From Candidatus Pelethomonas intestinigallinarum (GTDB lineage Bacteria; Bacillota; Clostridia; Oscillospirales; Oscillospiraceae): a stretch of DNA of 16,072 bases. The notes under the pieces are model-generated. The model saw only the letters and a program-made list of their open reading frames with translations. It ran no database searches and was not told the DNA's origin. The translations under genes and the position numbers were made by a program. Of this stretch, positions 1-6,211 are shown one piece after another; position 1 is the stretch's first letter; the number at the start of each line of letters is the position of its first letter. The stretch is taken from the NCBI GenBank assembly GCA_018712665.1, contig DVGP01000123.1, positions 1 through 16,072 of the forward strand, given 5' to 3'.

Positions 1-1044
1 ATCATCATCCAGCTGCTGACGGTGGCCATCCCGGCCCTGGAGCGTATGAGCCGGGAAGGCGGCGAGGAGGGCAAGCGGAAGATCAAGGCCATCACCCGCT
101 ACGCCACCGTGGCCATCGCCGTGCTCCAGGCCCTGGGCTACTACTTCCTCATGCGCAACAACACCACCGCCGGCTTCGCCATCCTGACGGATACCGGTGT
201 GTGGGCCGCCCTGGTGATCATGGTCTCCTTCGTGGCCGGCTCCAGCTTCCTGATGTGGCTGGGCGAGCAGTGCAACGAGTTTGGTGTGGGCAACGGCATC
301 TCCATGATCCTGTTCGCCGGTATCATCTCCCGTGTTCCCGCGATGGTTTCTTCCCTTTACAGCTCCATCGTCTCCGGCACCATGCACTGGGCCTGGACCA
401 TCCTCATCGTGGTGGGCATCCTGCTGCTGGTGGTCCTCATCGTCTTTGTCAGCGACGCGGAGCGCCGCATCCCGGTCCAGTACGCCAAGCGCCAGGTGGG
501 CCGGCGGATGTACGGCGGCCAGTCCAGCTCCCTGCCCATGAAGGTGAACATGTCCGGCGTGCTGCCCATCATCTTCGCCCAGTCCATCGCTTCCCTGCCC
601 GCCACCATCGCGGCGTTCCTGCCCGCTCCGGCGGAGGGGACCTTCTGGTACGCTCTGCTGCAGGCCATCGACACACAGTCTGTGCTGTATATGATCGTGT
701 ACTTCCTCATGATCATCGGCTTCAGCTATTTCTACGCCACCATCCAGTTCAACCCCATTGAGATCGCCAACAACCTCAAGCGCAATGGCGGGTTCATCCC
801 CGGCTTCCGTCCGGGCAAGCCCACCAGCGATTTCATCGCCAAGGTCCTCAACAAGATCACGCTCTTCGGCGCCATCTACCTGGGCATCGTGGCCATCGTG
901 CCTCTGATCGCCGGGAAGGTCCTGCCTGTGAACGTGGGCATTGGCGGAACCTCCGTCATCATCGTGGTGGGCGTGGCCCTGGAGACTGTCCAGGCTCTGG
1001 AGTCCCAGATGCTGATGCGCCAGTACAAGGGCTTCCTGGAATAA
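1..1044 (+). CDS. secY: Preprotein translocase subunit SecY (5' end outside window)
   Basis: SecY is the central channel of the Sec translocon in the cytoplasmic membrane, exporting unfolded proteins and inserting membrane proteins with SecE/SecG and SecA or the ribosome. The frame is open from base 1, so the N-terminus is missing; 347 residues are visible against about 430 in the family, so roughly 85-90 are lost, including TM1 and the plug. Visible signs are repeated hydrophobic segments, the cytoplasmic-loop sequence ERRIPVQYAKRQVGRR, the KVNMSGVLPIIFAQS segment, the PIEIANNLKRNGGFIPGFRPG loop region and a C-terminal ALETVQALESQMLMRQYKGF ending. It is followed 10 bp later by adk, the usual spc-operon order. 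ATG codons inside the fragment are not the start. Confidence 0.97.
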   Translation: MIIQLLTVAIPALERMSREGGEEGKRKIKAITRYATVAIAVLQALGYYFLMRNNTTAGFAILTDTGVWAALVIMVSFVAGSSFLMWLGEQCNEFGVGNGISMILFAGIISRVPAMVSSLYSSIVSGTMHWAWTILIVVGILLLVVLIVFVSDAERRIPVQYAKRQVGRRMYGGQSSSLPMKVNMSGVLPIIFAQSIASLPATIAAFLPAPAEGTFWYALLQAIDTQSVLYMIVYFLMIIGFSYFYATIQFNPIEIANNLKRNGGFIPGFRPGKPTSDFIAKVLNKITLFGAIYLGIVAIVPLIAGKVLPVNVGIGGTSVIIVVGVALETVQALESQMLMRQYKGFLE

Positions 1045-1054
1045 GGAGAAAGAC

Positions 1055-1693
1055 ATGAAACTGATTTTATTAGGCGCTCCCGGTGCCGGGAAGGGCACCC
1101 AGGCGGAGATCCTCTGCCGCAAGCTCGGGATCCCCTCCATTTCCACCGGAAACATTCTGCGTGCCGCCATCAAGGATGGCACTCCCACCGGCGTTCAGGC
1201 GAAGAAGTATATTGACGCCGGGCAGTTAGTGCCTGATGAAGTCATCATCGGGATCGTCAATGAGCGGCTCAGCCAGGACGATTGTGCGAAGGGTTACATC
1301 CTCGACGGTGTGCCCCGCACCATCGCCCAGGCTGAGGCCTTGGAGAAGGCCGGCATCCAGTTCGACGCCGTGGTCTCCATTGAGATCTCCGAGGATGAGA
1401 TCCTCCGCCGGATGAGCGGCCGCCGGGTCTGCGAGGCCTGCGGCTCCAGCTACAATGTGGAGGCCGTCCCCCCCAGAGTGGAGGGCATCTGCGACAACTG
1501 CGGCGGGAAGCTGATCCAGCGCCGGGACGACAGTCCCGAGACCGTCCGCGAGCGTCTGAAGGTGTACCACACCGAGACAGAGCCTCTGGTGGACTTCTAC
1601 GCCGCCCGGGGCCTGCTCAAGCCCGTGGAGGTCGCCGACAACAAGGAGGCCACCTCCCGGAAAATCCTGGCGGCTTTGGGGATGGAAGCATGA
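1055..1693 (+). CDS. adk: Adenylate kinase, zinc-type LID
   Basis: Interconverts ATP + AMP and 2 ADP in the cytoplasm, balancing adenine nucleotides. The 212-residue length is normal for the long-LID form. The P-loop GAPGAGKGT is at residues 7-15, the STGN AMP-site segment near 30, and YILDGVPRT near 81-89, where most homologues have DGFPRT. The LID holds four cysteines in two CxxC pairs, CEAC (126-129) and CDNC (146-149), the structural zinc site common in Gram-positive enzymes. The start is fixed by AAGGAG at 1043-1048, which overlaps the secY stop. The stop overlaps the map start as ATGA, suggesting translational coupling. Confidence 0.98.
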   Translation: MKLILLGAPGAGKGTQAEILCRKLGIPSISTGNILRAAIKDGTPTGVQAKKYIDAGQLVPDEVIIGIVNERLSQDDCAKGYILDGVPRTIAQAEALEKAGIQFDAVVSIEISEDEILRRMSGRRVCEACGSSYNVEAVPPRVEGICDNCGGKLIQRRDDSPETVRERLKVYHTETEPLVDFYAARGLLKPVEVADNKEATSRKILAALGMEA

Positions 1694-2454
1694 TCACCCT
1701 CAAATCCAGCCACGAGATCCAGCTTATGCGTCAGGCGGGGAGGATTACCGCGGCGGCTCGCGCCTTGGCGGGAGCTATGGTAGCCCCTGGCGTATCAACC
1801 CGAGAAATTGACAAAGCGGTATACCGCTTCATCACGTCCCAGGGGGCTGTGCCCTCCTTTCTCCACTACAACGGCTATCCCGCCAGTGTGTGCATCTCCG
1901 TCAACGACGAGGTGATCCACGGCATTCCGGGCCACCGTGTGCTGCGGGAGGGGGACATCGTCTCCGTGGACGTGGGGGCCTACAAGGACGGTTTTCACGG
2001 CGATTGCGCCGCCACTTACCCCTGCGGAGAGATCTCCGAGGAGGCCAGGCGGCTCATCGAGGTGACCCGGCAGAGCTTCTTTGAGGGGCTTCGGTACGCC
2101 CGGGAGGGCTACCGGCTGCCGGACCTGTCCGGCGCCATCCAGAGGTATGTGGAGTCCAACGGCTTCTCCGTGGTCCGGGAATATGTGGGCCACGGCATCG
2201 GCAGCAAGATGCACGAGGCGCCGGAGGTCCCCAACTATGTGGAGCCCAGGATGGGGCGCCCCCGCTTCCTGCGGGGCATGACCATCGCCGTGGAGCCTAT
2301 GGTGAATGCCGGAGGCGCCGCGGTCAAGGTAATGCCGGACGGGTGGACGGTGAAGACCGCCGACGGGCGGCTCAGCGCCCACTACGAGAACACCATTCTG
2401 ATCACCGATGGGGAGCCGGAGCTGCTCACCGACCCCGATGCGAAACCGGAGTGA
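1690..2454 (+). CDS. map: Methionine aminopeptidase, type I
   Basis: Removes the initiator methionine from nascent proteins at the ribosome. This is a 254-residue pita-bread-fold metallopeptidase without an N-terminal zinc-finger extension. All five expected metal ligands are visible: D94 (VSVDVG), D105 (HGDCA), H168 (GHGIG), E202 (AVEPM) and E233 (HYENT). The conserved histidines H77 (VIHGIP) and H175 (KMHEAP) are also present. The ATG overlaps the adk stop by four bases and has only a weak purine-rich Shine-Dalgarno (SD) sequence, so reinitiation after adk is likely. The adk-map-KOW-infA order is the usual one in Clostridia. Confidence 0.97.
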   Translation: MITLKSSHEIQLMRQAGRITAAARALAGAMVAPGVSTREIDKAVYRFITSQGAVPSFLHYNGYPASVCISVNDEVIHGIPGHRVLREGDIVSVDVGAYKDGFHGDCAATYPCGEISEEARRLIEVTRQSFFEGLRYAREGYRLPDLSGAIQRYVESNGFSVVREYVGHGIGSKMHEAPEVPNYVEPRMGRPRFLRGMTIAVEPMVNAGGAAVKVMPDGWTVKTADGRLSAHYENTILITDGEPELLTDPDAKPE

Positions 2455-2460
2455 CCGGCT

Positions 2461-2745
2461 ATGGACATCCAGCGAGCAGATATCGTAACATCCACCGCCG
2501 GCAGGGACCGGGGAAAGTACTTCTTCGTCTTGGACGTGGAGGGAGAGTACCTGCTGCTGGCAGACGGTAAGACCCGGAGACTGGAGAGTCCCAAGCGGAA
2601 AAAGCGCAGGCACGCCGCCTTCGCCGCCCGCTTTGACTGCCGGGCCGCCGACAAGATCAGAAGCGGAGAGAAACTGACCAACAGCGAGCTCCGCAGGGCC
2701 CTCGCCTCCTTTGGCGGGGATGGTAATCCAGACCAGGAGGGATAA
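2461..2745 (+). CDS. KOW-domain RNA-binding protein (L14e/L6e/L27e-like)
   Basis: A 94-residue basic protein with an N-terminal KOW motif: DIVTSTAGRDRGKYFFVLDV (about residues 7-26) followed by EYLLLADGKTRRL, then a lysine/arginine-rich stretch (PKRKKRRH). Small KOW proteins at exactly this place, between map and infA, are common in Clostridia and are annotated as ribosomal-protein L14e/L6e/L27e-like. Binding to rRNA or mRNA is inferred from the domain; I know of no experimentally defined function. GGAG at 2448-2451, overlapping the map stop, serves as SD. The gene's last bases contain the infA SD. It might be a ribosome-associated or assembly factor. Confidence 0.88.
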   Translation: MDIQRADIVTSTAGRDRGKYFFVLDVEGEYLLLADGKTRRLESPKRKKRRHAAFAARFDCRAADKIRSGEKLTNSELRRALASFGGDGNPDQEG

Positions 2746-2749
2746 TCAC

Positions 2750-2968
2750 TTGGCAAAATCCGATATGATCGAGGTTGAGGGCGTCGTTGTCGAGGCGCTC
2801 CCCAACACTACATTCCAAGTAGACATTGGAAACGGCCACACCATTCTGGCCCACATTTCTGGAAAACTCAGAATGAATTTCATCAGAATCCTGCCTGGTG
2901 ATAAAGTCACGGTGGAAATGTCTCCCTATGATCTGACCCGTGGCCGGATTACCTGGCGTACTAAGTAG
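2750..2968 (+). CDS. infA: Translation initiation factor IF-1 (TTG start)
   Basis: IF-1 binds the A site of the 30S subunit and helps IF-2 and IF-3 select the initiator tRNA. It is a one-domain OB-fold protein. With the TTG at 2750 as start the product is 72 residues, the standard IF-1 length, beginning MAKSDMIEVEGVV, and its C-terminus (SPYDLTRGRITWR) is canonical. An AGGAGG SD lies at 2735-2740, nine bases upstream and still inside the preceding KOW gene, which ends at 2745. The upstream in-frame TTG at 2711 would add 13 residues unlike the family and has no SD. A weak TTG start is plausible as a way to limit IF-1 output. Confidence 0.97.
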   Translation: MAKSDMIEVEGVVVEALPNTTFQVDIGNGHTILAHISGKLRMNFIRILPGDKVTVEMSPYDLTRGRITWRTK

Positions 2969-2981
2969 GAGGAAACGAGAC

Positions 2982-3095
2982 ATGAAAGTAAGACCGTCCG
3001 TGAAGCCCATGTGCGAGAAGTGCAAGATCATTCGCCGCAAGGGTCGCCTGATGGTGATCTGCGAGAATCCCAAGCATAAGCAGAGACAGGGCTAA
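2982..3095 (+). CDS. rpmJ: 50S ribosomal protein L36 (zinc-binding form)
   Basis: A 37-codon gene for the smallest 50S protein, which helps order 23S rRNA near the subunit interface. The protein starts MKVRPSVKPMCEKCKIIRRK and ends PKHKQRQG. Cysteines 11, 14 and 27 and His32 make the CxxC...C...H zinc ribbon of the C+ type. AGGAGG at 2968-2973 overlaps the infA stop and precedes the ATG by eight bases. The position between infA and rpsM is the conserved one. Confidence 0.98.
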   Translation: MKVRPSVKPMCEKCKIIRRKGRLMVICENPKHKQRQG

Positions 3096-3119
3096 GTGAA
3101 TTTGGAGGTGCTTTAACTT

Positions 3120-3488
3120 ATGGCAAGAATTGCCGGTATTGACCTGCCCAAGGATAAGCGTATCGAAATTGGCCTTACGTATATCTACGGCATTGGCAGA
3201 AAGAGCGCCAAGGACATCCTGGCGCAGACTGGTATCAACCCCGACACCCGGGTGAAGGACCTGACCGAGGCTGAGGAGGCCAAGCTCCGTGAGGCCATCG
3301 ACCACGGCTACATGGTGGAGGGCGATCTGCGCCGCGCCGTGGCCCTGGACATCAAGCGTCTCAGCGAGATCGGCTGCTACCGGGGTATCCGCCACCGCCG
3401 CGGGCTGCCTGTCCGCGGTCAGCGCAGCAAGACCAACGCCCGCACCCGCAAGGGTCCGAAGAAGACCATTGCCAACAAGAAGAAGTAA
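3120..3488 (+). CDS. rpsM: 30S ribosomal protein S13
   Basis: S13 sits in the head of the 30S subunit, contacting the P-site tRNA through its tail and forming an intersubunit bridge. The 122-residue length is typical. It begins MARIAGIDLPKDKRIEIGLT, has the helix-two-turn-helix segment YIYGIGRKSAKDIL, the central RGIRHRRGLPVRGQRSKTNA motif and a lysine-rich tail (GPKKTIANKKK). The SD GGAGGTG at 3104-3110 lies nine bases before the ATG. It is followed by rpsK after 16 bases, as in the alpha operon. Confidence 0.98.
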   Translation: MARIAGIDLPKDKRIEIGLTYIYGIGRKSAKDILAQTGINPDTRVKDLTEAEEAKLREAIDHGYMVEGDLRRAVALDIKRLSEIGCYRGIRHRRGLPVRGQRSKTNARTRKGPKKTIANKKK

Positions 3489-3504
3489 GGAGGGAGAATA
3501 GACA

Positions 3505-3906
3505 ATGGCTGCACCTAAGACTGGCAAGAAGGTTATCCGCCGCCGCCGTGAAAAGAAGAACATCGAAAAGGGCCAGGTCCATATCCGTTCTTCCTTCAAC
3601 AACACCATGGTGACCGTCACCGACACCCAGGGCAACGCCATCTCCTGGGCCTCCTCCGGTGGCCAGGGTTTCCGTGGCAGCAAGAAGTCCACGCCTTTCG
3701 CCGCTCAGACCGCCGCCGAGGTGGCCGCCCGGGCCGCGATGGAGCATGGGCTGAAGACCGTGGAGGTCTTCGTCAAGGGACCCGGCCAGGGCCGTGAGGC
3801 CGCTATCCGGGCTCTCCAGGCTGTGGGTCTGGAAGTGACCATGATCAAGGACGTCACCCCCATCCCCCACAACGGCTGCCGCCCCCCCAAGCGCCGCCGC
3901 GTCTAA
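3505..3906 (+). CDS. rpsK: 30S ribosomal protein S11
   Basis: S11 lies on the 30S platform and contacts 16S rRNA near the mRNA exit channel. The product is 133 residues, slightly longer than the E. coli protein, with a basic N-terminal extension (VIRRRREKKN). Family landmarks are SSFNNTMVTVTDTQGNAISW, the GGQGFRGSKKSTPFAAQ segment, VFVKGPGQGREAAIRAL and the terminal PIPHNGCRPPKRRRV. The SD AAGGAGGG at 3487-3494 overlaps the end of rpsM. Confidence 0.98.
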   Translation: MAAPKTGKKVIRRRREKKNIEKGQVHIRSSFNNTMVTVTDTQGNAISWASSGGQGFRGSKKSTPFAAQTAAEVAARAAMEHGLKTVEVFVKGPGQGREAAIRALQAVGLEVTMIKDVTPIPHNGCRPPKRRRV

Positions 3907-3933
3907 TTCGGAAGAAGGAGGAAGTATTGAATT

Positions 3934-4539
3934 ATGGCTAAAAACATGCAGCCTGTGGCCAAGCGCTGCAAGGCTCTGGGCATTTCCCCCGCCGCTATGG
4001 GCTACGCCAAGAAGACCACCGAGCGCAACAGCGGCAACATGGTGCGGAAGAAGAAGAGCGAGTATGCCCTTCAGCTTCAGGAAAAGCAGAAGGTCAAGTT
4101 CGTCTACGGCATCATGGAGAAGCAGTTCCACGCCTACTATGAGAAGGCCGCCCGCATGCCCGGCAAGACCGGCGACATGCTGCTGAGCCTCATTGAGCGC
4201 CGCCTGGACAACGTGGTCTACCGCCTGGGCTTCGCCATGACCCGCCGGGAGGCCCGCCAGCTGGTGAGCCACGCCCACTTCACCGTCAACGGCAAGAAGG
4301 TCAACATCCCCTCCTACCTGGTCCGCTCCGGCGATGTGATCGAGGTCAAGGAGTCCAGCCGTTCCTCCGTGAAGTTCAAGCGCCTGCTGGGCGAGGACGC
4401 CCCCTCCATCCTGGTGCCCCAGTGGCTGGACCGGCAGAAGGACGCCCTGAAGGGCACTGTTACCCGCCTGCCCGTCCGCGAGGACATCAACGATATGCCC
4501 ATTGAGGAGCATCTCATCGTCGAGCTGTACTCCAAGTAA
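3934..4539 (+). CDS. rpsD: 30S ribosomal protein S4, zinc-free form
   Basis: S4 is a primary 16S rRNA binder that nucleates assembly of the 30S body and guards decoding accuracy. In E. coli it is also the translational repressor of the alpha operon. The 201-residue protein has an S4 RNA-binding domain from about residue 91 (RRLDNVVYRLGFAMTRREAR, then HAHFTVNGKKVNIPSYLVR). The N-terminal domain has a single cysteine (Cys12) instead of the four-cysteine cluster of C+ S4 proteins, so it should not bind zinc there. AAGGAGG lies at 3915-3921, an unusually long 12 bases before the ATG. The gap to rpoA is 84 bases and structured. Confidence 0.97.
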   Translation: MAKNMQPVAKRCKALGISPAAMGYAKKTTERNSGNMVRKKKSEYALQLQEKQKVKFVYGIMEKQFHAYYEKAARMPGKTGDMLLSLIERRLDNVVYRLGFAMTRREARQLVSHAHFTVNGKKVNIPSYLVRSGDVIEVKESSRSSVKFKRLLGEDAPSILVPQWLDRQKDALKGTVTRLPVREDINDMPIEEHLIVELYSK

Positions 4540-4579
4540 TCGGAGACTACCCTCGATTATCACACGAACTGAATTTAGG

Positions 4580-4602
4580 GCGGGTCAAATGCCATGGCCC
4601 GC
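4580..4602 (+). promoter_or_regulatory. Stem-loop upstream of rpoA
   Basis: GCGGGTC (4580-4586) pairs with GGCCCGC (4596-4602), one pair being G-T, around a 9-base loop. It sits seven bases before the rpoA SD. No T-run follows, so it is not an intrinsic terminator. A regulatory or mRNA-processing role is possible but unproven. Confidence 0.45.
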
Positions 4603-4623
4603 TGAGAGAAGGAGGGTAACTGC

Positions 4624-5577
4624 ATGATTGAAATTGAGAAGCCCCAGATCGAGTGTATCGAGACCCCAGGTGACGACTCCTATGGCAAGTATGTGGTCGA
4701 GCCTCTGGAGCGCGGCTACGGCACCACCCTGGGTAACGCGCTGCGCCGGATCATGCTCTCTTCCCTGCCCGGTACCGCCGCCACCAGCATCAAAATCGCC
4801 GGTGTGCAGCACGAGTTCACCACCATCCCCGGTGTGAAGGAGGATGTGACGGAGATCGTGCTGAATATCAAGCAGCTGATCACCAAGCTCCACAGCGAGG
4901 GGGGCAAGACCGTCTTCATCGAGGCGGTGGGCCCCTGCGAGGTGACCGCCGGCGACATCAAGAGCGACGGCGAGGTGGAGGTACTCAACCCTGAGCTCCA
5001 CATCGCCACCCTGGGCAGCGGCGCTACGCTGAACATGGAAATCACGCTCAGCCACGGCCGGGGCTACGTGCCCGCCGACCGCAACAAGGCCCAGCAGAAC
5101 ATCATCGGCGTCATCCCCGTGGACTCCATCTACACCCCTGTGTACAAGGTGAACTACACCGTGGAGAACACCCGGGTGGGCAACATGACCGACTTTGACA
5201 AGCTGACCATCGAGGTGTGGACCGATTCCACCATCTCCGCCCGGGACGCCGTGTCCCTGGGCGCCAAGATCCTGTGCGACCACTTCGCCCTCTTCACCGA
5301 CCTCAGCGAGACGGTGGGCTCCAAGTCCACCGTGGTGGAGAAGGCGGAGACCCAGCGGGACAAGGTGCTGGAGCTGACCATCGAGGAGCTGGATCTCAGC
5401 GTCCGCAGCTTCAACTGCCTGAAGCGGGCCAACATCAACACCGTGGAGGATCTGATCTCCAAGACGGAGGATGAGATGATGAAGGTCCGGAACCTGGGCC
5501 GCAAGAGCCTGGAGGAGGTCATCAACAAGCTGGCCATGATGGGCCTGTCCCTGGCCGACGAAGACAACAACAACTGA
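4624..5577 (+). CDS. rpoA: DNA-directed RNA polymerase subunit alpha
   Basis: Alpha dimerises to nucleate RNA polymerase assembly, and its C-terminal domain contacts UP elements and activators. The 317-residue length is normal. The N-terminal domain (about 1-230) shows YGKYVVEPLERGYGTTLGNA, LRRIMLSSLPG and GRGYVPADRNK. After a linker, the CTD (about 250-310) has LDLSVRSFNCLKRANINTVE and VRNLGRKSLEEV, the helix-hairpin-helix-like DNA-contact surface. The SD AAGGAGGG at 4609-4616 fixes the ATG. It is cotranscribed with the ribosomal genes; the rpsD-rpoA and rpoA-rplQ gaps (84 and 100 bases) are the longest in the cluster. Confidence 0.98.
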   Translation: MIEIEKPQIECIETPGDDSYGKYVVEPLERGYGTTLGNALRRIMLSSLPGTAATSIKIAGVQHEFTTIPGVKEDVTEIVLNIKQLITKLHSEGGKTVFIEAVGPCEVTAGDIKSDGEVEVLNPELHIATLGSGATLNMEITLSHGRGYVPADRNKAQQNIIGVIPVDSIYTPVYKVNYTVENTRVGNMTDFDKLTIEVWTDSTISARDAVSLGAKILCDHFALFTDLSETVGSKSTVVEKAETQRDKVLELTIEELDLSVRSFNCLKRANINTVEDLISKTEDEMMKVRNLGRKSLEEVINKLAMMGLSLADEDNNN

Positions 5578-5589
5578 TCGGCCGCCGCC

Positions 5590-5610
5590 CCCGGAGCTTT
5601 GCGCTCCGGG
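5590..5610 (+). other. Stem-loop 1 between rpoA and rplQ
   Basis: CCCGGAGC (5590-5597) pairs perfectly with GCTCCGGG (5603-5610) around a five-base loop. It lies 12 bases after the rpoA stop. No T-run follows, so it looks like a transcript-processing, stabilising or binding structure rather than a terminator. Function is inferred only. Confidence 0.5.
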
Positions 5611-5627
5611 TCCCGCGTCAGGCCGCG

Positions 5628-5645
5628 CCTGCCGGCGACGGCAGG
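5628..5645 (+). other. Stem-loop 2 (GCGA tetraloop) between rpoA and rplQ
   Basis: CCTGCCG (5628-5634) pairs perfectly with CGGCAGG (5639-5645) around GCGA, which fits the stable GNRA tetraloop class. It precedes the rplQ SD (5662-5668) by 16 bases. Its right arm merges into a second AGGAGG (5643-5648) that has no start codon near it. Possible RNA tertiary or protein docking site; no known family matched. Confidence 0.45.
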
Positions 5646-5677
5646 AGGACTAACGCCTTTTAAGGAGGAAACCTACA

Positions 5678-6019
5678 ATGCCCGGAACTCGTAAGCTCGG
5701 TAAGACTACCGACCAGCGTATCGCGATGCTCCGTCAGCAGGTGACCGATTTCCTGGATAACGGCAAGATGGAGTCCACCGTGACCCGCTGCAAGGAGATC
5801 CGTCCCTTGGCTGAGAAGATGATCACTCTGGGGAAGAAGGGCGACCTGGCCGCTTACCGCAAGGCCATGGCCTTTATCACCCGTGAGGACGTTGTGAAGA
5901 AGGTCTTCAAGGAGCTCGCCCCCAAGTATGAGGAGCGCAACGGCGGCTACACCCGCATCACCCGCACCGGCGTTCGCCGTGGCGACGCGGCTGAGACCGC
6001 TATGATCGAGCTGGTGTGA
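5678..6019 (+). CDS. rplQ: 50S ribosomal protein L17
   Basis: L17 binds 23S rRNA near the exit-tunnel opening of the 50S subunit. The 113-residue product is the short Firmicutes-like form. It starts MPGTRKLGKTTDQRIAMLRQ, continues RCKEIRPLAEKMITLGKKGD and ends GYTRITRTGVRRGDAAETAM plus IELV, all typical. The SD AAGGAGG at 5662-5668 gives a nine-base spacer. It is the last gene of the ribosomal cluster; a strong terminator follows 31 bases after the stop. Confidence 0.98.
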   Translation: MPGTRKLGKTTDQRIAMLRQQVTDFLDNGKMESTVTRCKEIRPLAEKMITLGKKGDLAAYRKAMAFITREDVVKKVFKELAPKYEERNGGYTRITRTGVRRGDAAETAMIELV

Positions 6020-6048
6020 TTCCCACACCCTCGATCTGAAAAGAGAAG

Positions 6049-6097
6049 AAAAAGCCCTTTCGTGTGTGGAGTACTACACATACGAAAGGGCTTTTTT
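6049..6097. terminator. Bidirectional terminator of the ribosomal operon
   Basis: A stem of 15 pairs, with one G-T pair, is formed by 6054-6068 and 6077-6091 around an 8-base loop. Six T (6092-6097) follow on the plus strand and five A (6049-6053) precede it, so it also reads as a terminator on the minus strand. It ends rplQ transcription and probably also that of the convergent CPBP gene, which has no closer terminator. Confidence 0.93.
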
Positions 6098-6103
6098 GAT
6101 TGA

Positions 6104-6136
6104 GATTTGTAGGATCTCGTCGAAATATTACAAATC
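6104..6136. repeat. 8-bp inverted repeat in the rplQ/CPBP gap
   Basis: GATTTGTA (6104-6111) and TACAAATC (6129-6136) are perfect inverted arms 17 bases apart. It lies after the operon terminator in a 114-base stretch (6098-6211) that otherwise holds no recognisable gene. It has neither a T-run nor an obvious promoter beside it, so its role is unknown. Confidence 0.35.
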
Positions 6137-6211
6137 GGAGTGCAAAGCGCTGCCGGTACCGCCTCTATGAAAGGCCCAGTGATGAGAACTGCTGTAAAGC
6201 CGTTAGGATCT

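Noticed and set aside
2711..2749. Longer IF-1 start at TTG 2711
   Set aside because: Would add 13 residues foreign to the family and has no SD, whereas TTG 2750 has AGGAGG nine bases upstream and gives the standard 72 residues.
3361..4563. 400-codon minus-strand ORF across rpsK and rpsD
   Set aside because: Antisense shadow of three conserved ribosomal genes in GC-rich DNA; low-complexity Leu/Gly/His composition and no SD.
5590..5645. Transcription terminator between rpoA and rplQ
   Set aside because: Both hairpins lack a following T-run and rplQ belongs to the same operon in all known relatives.
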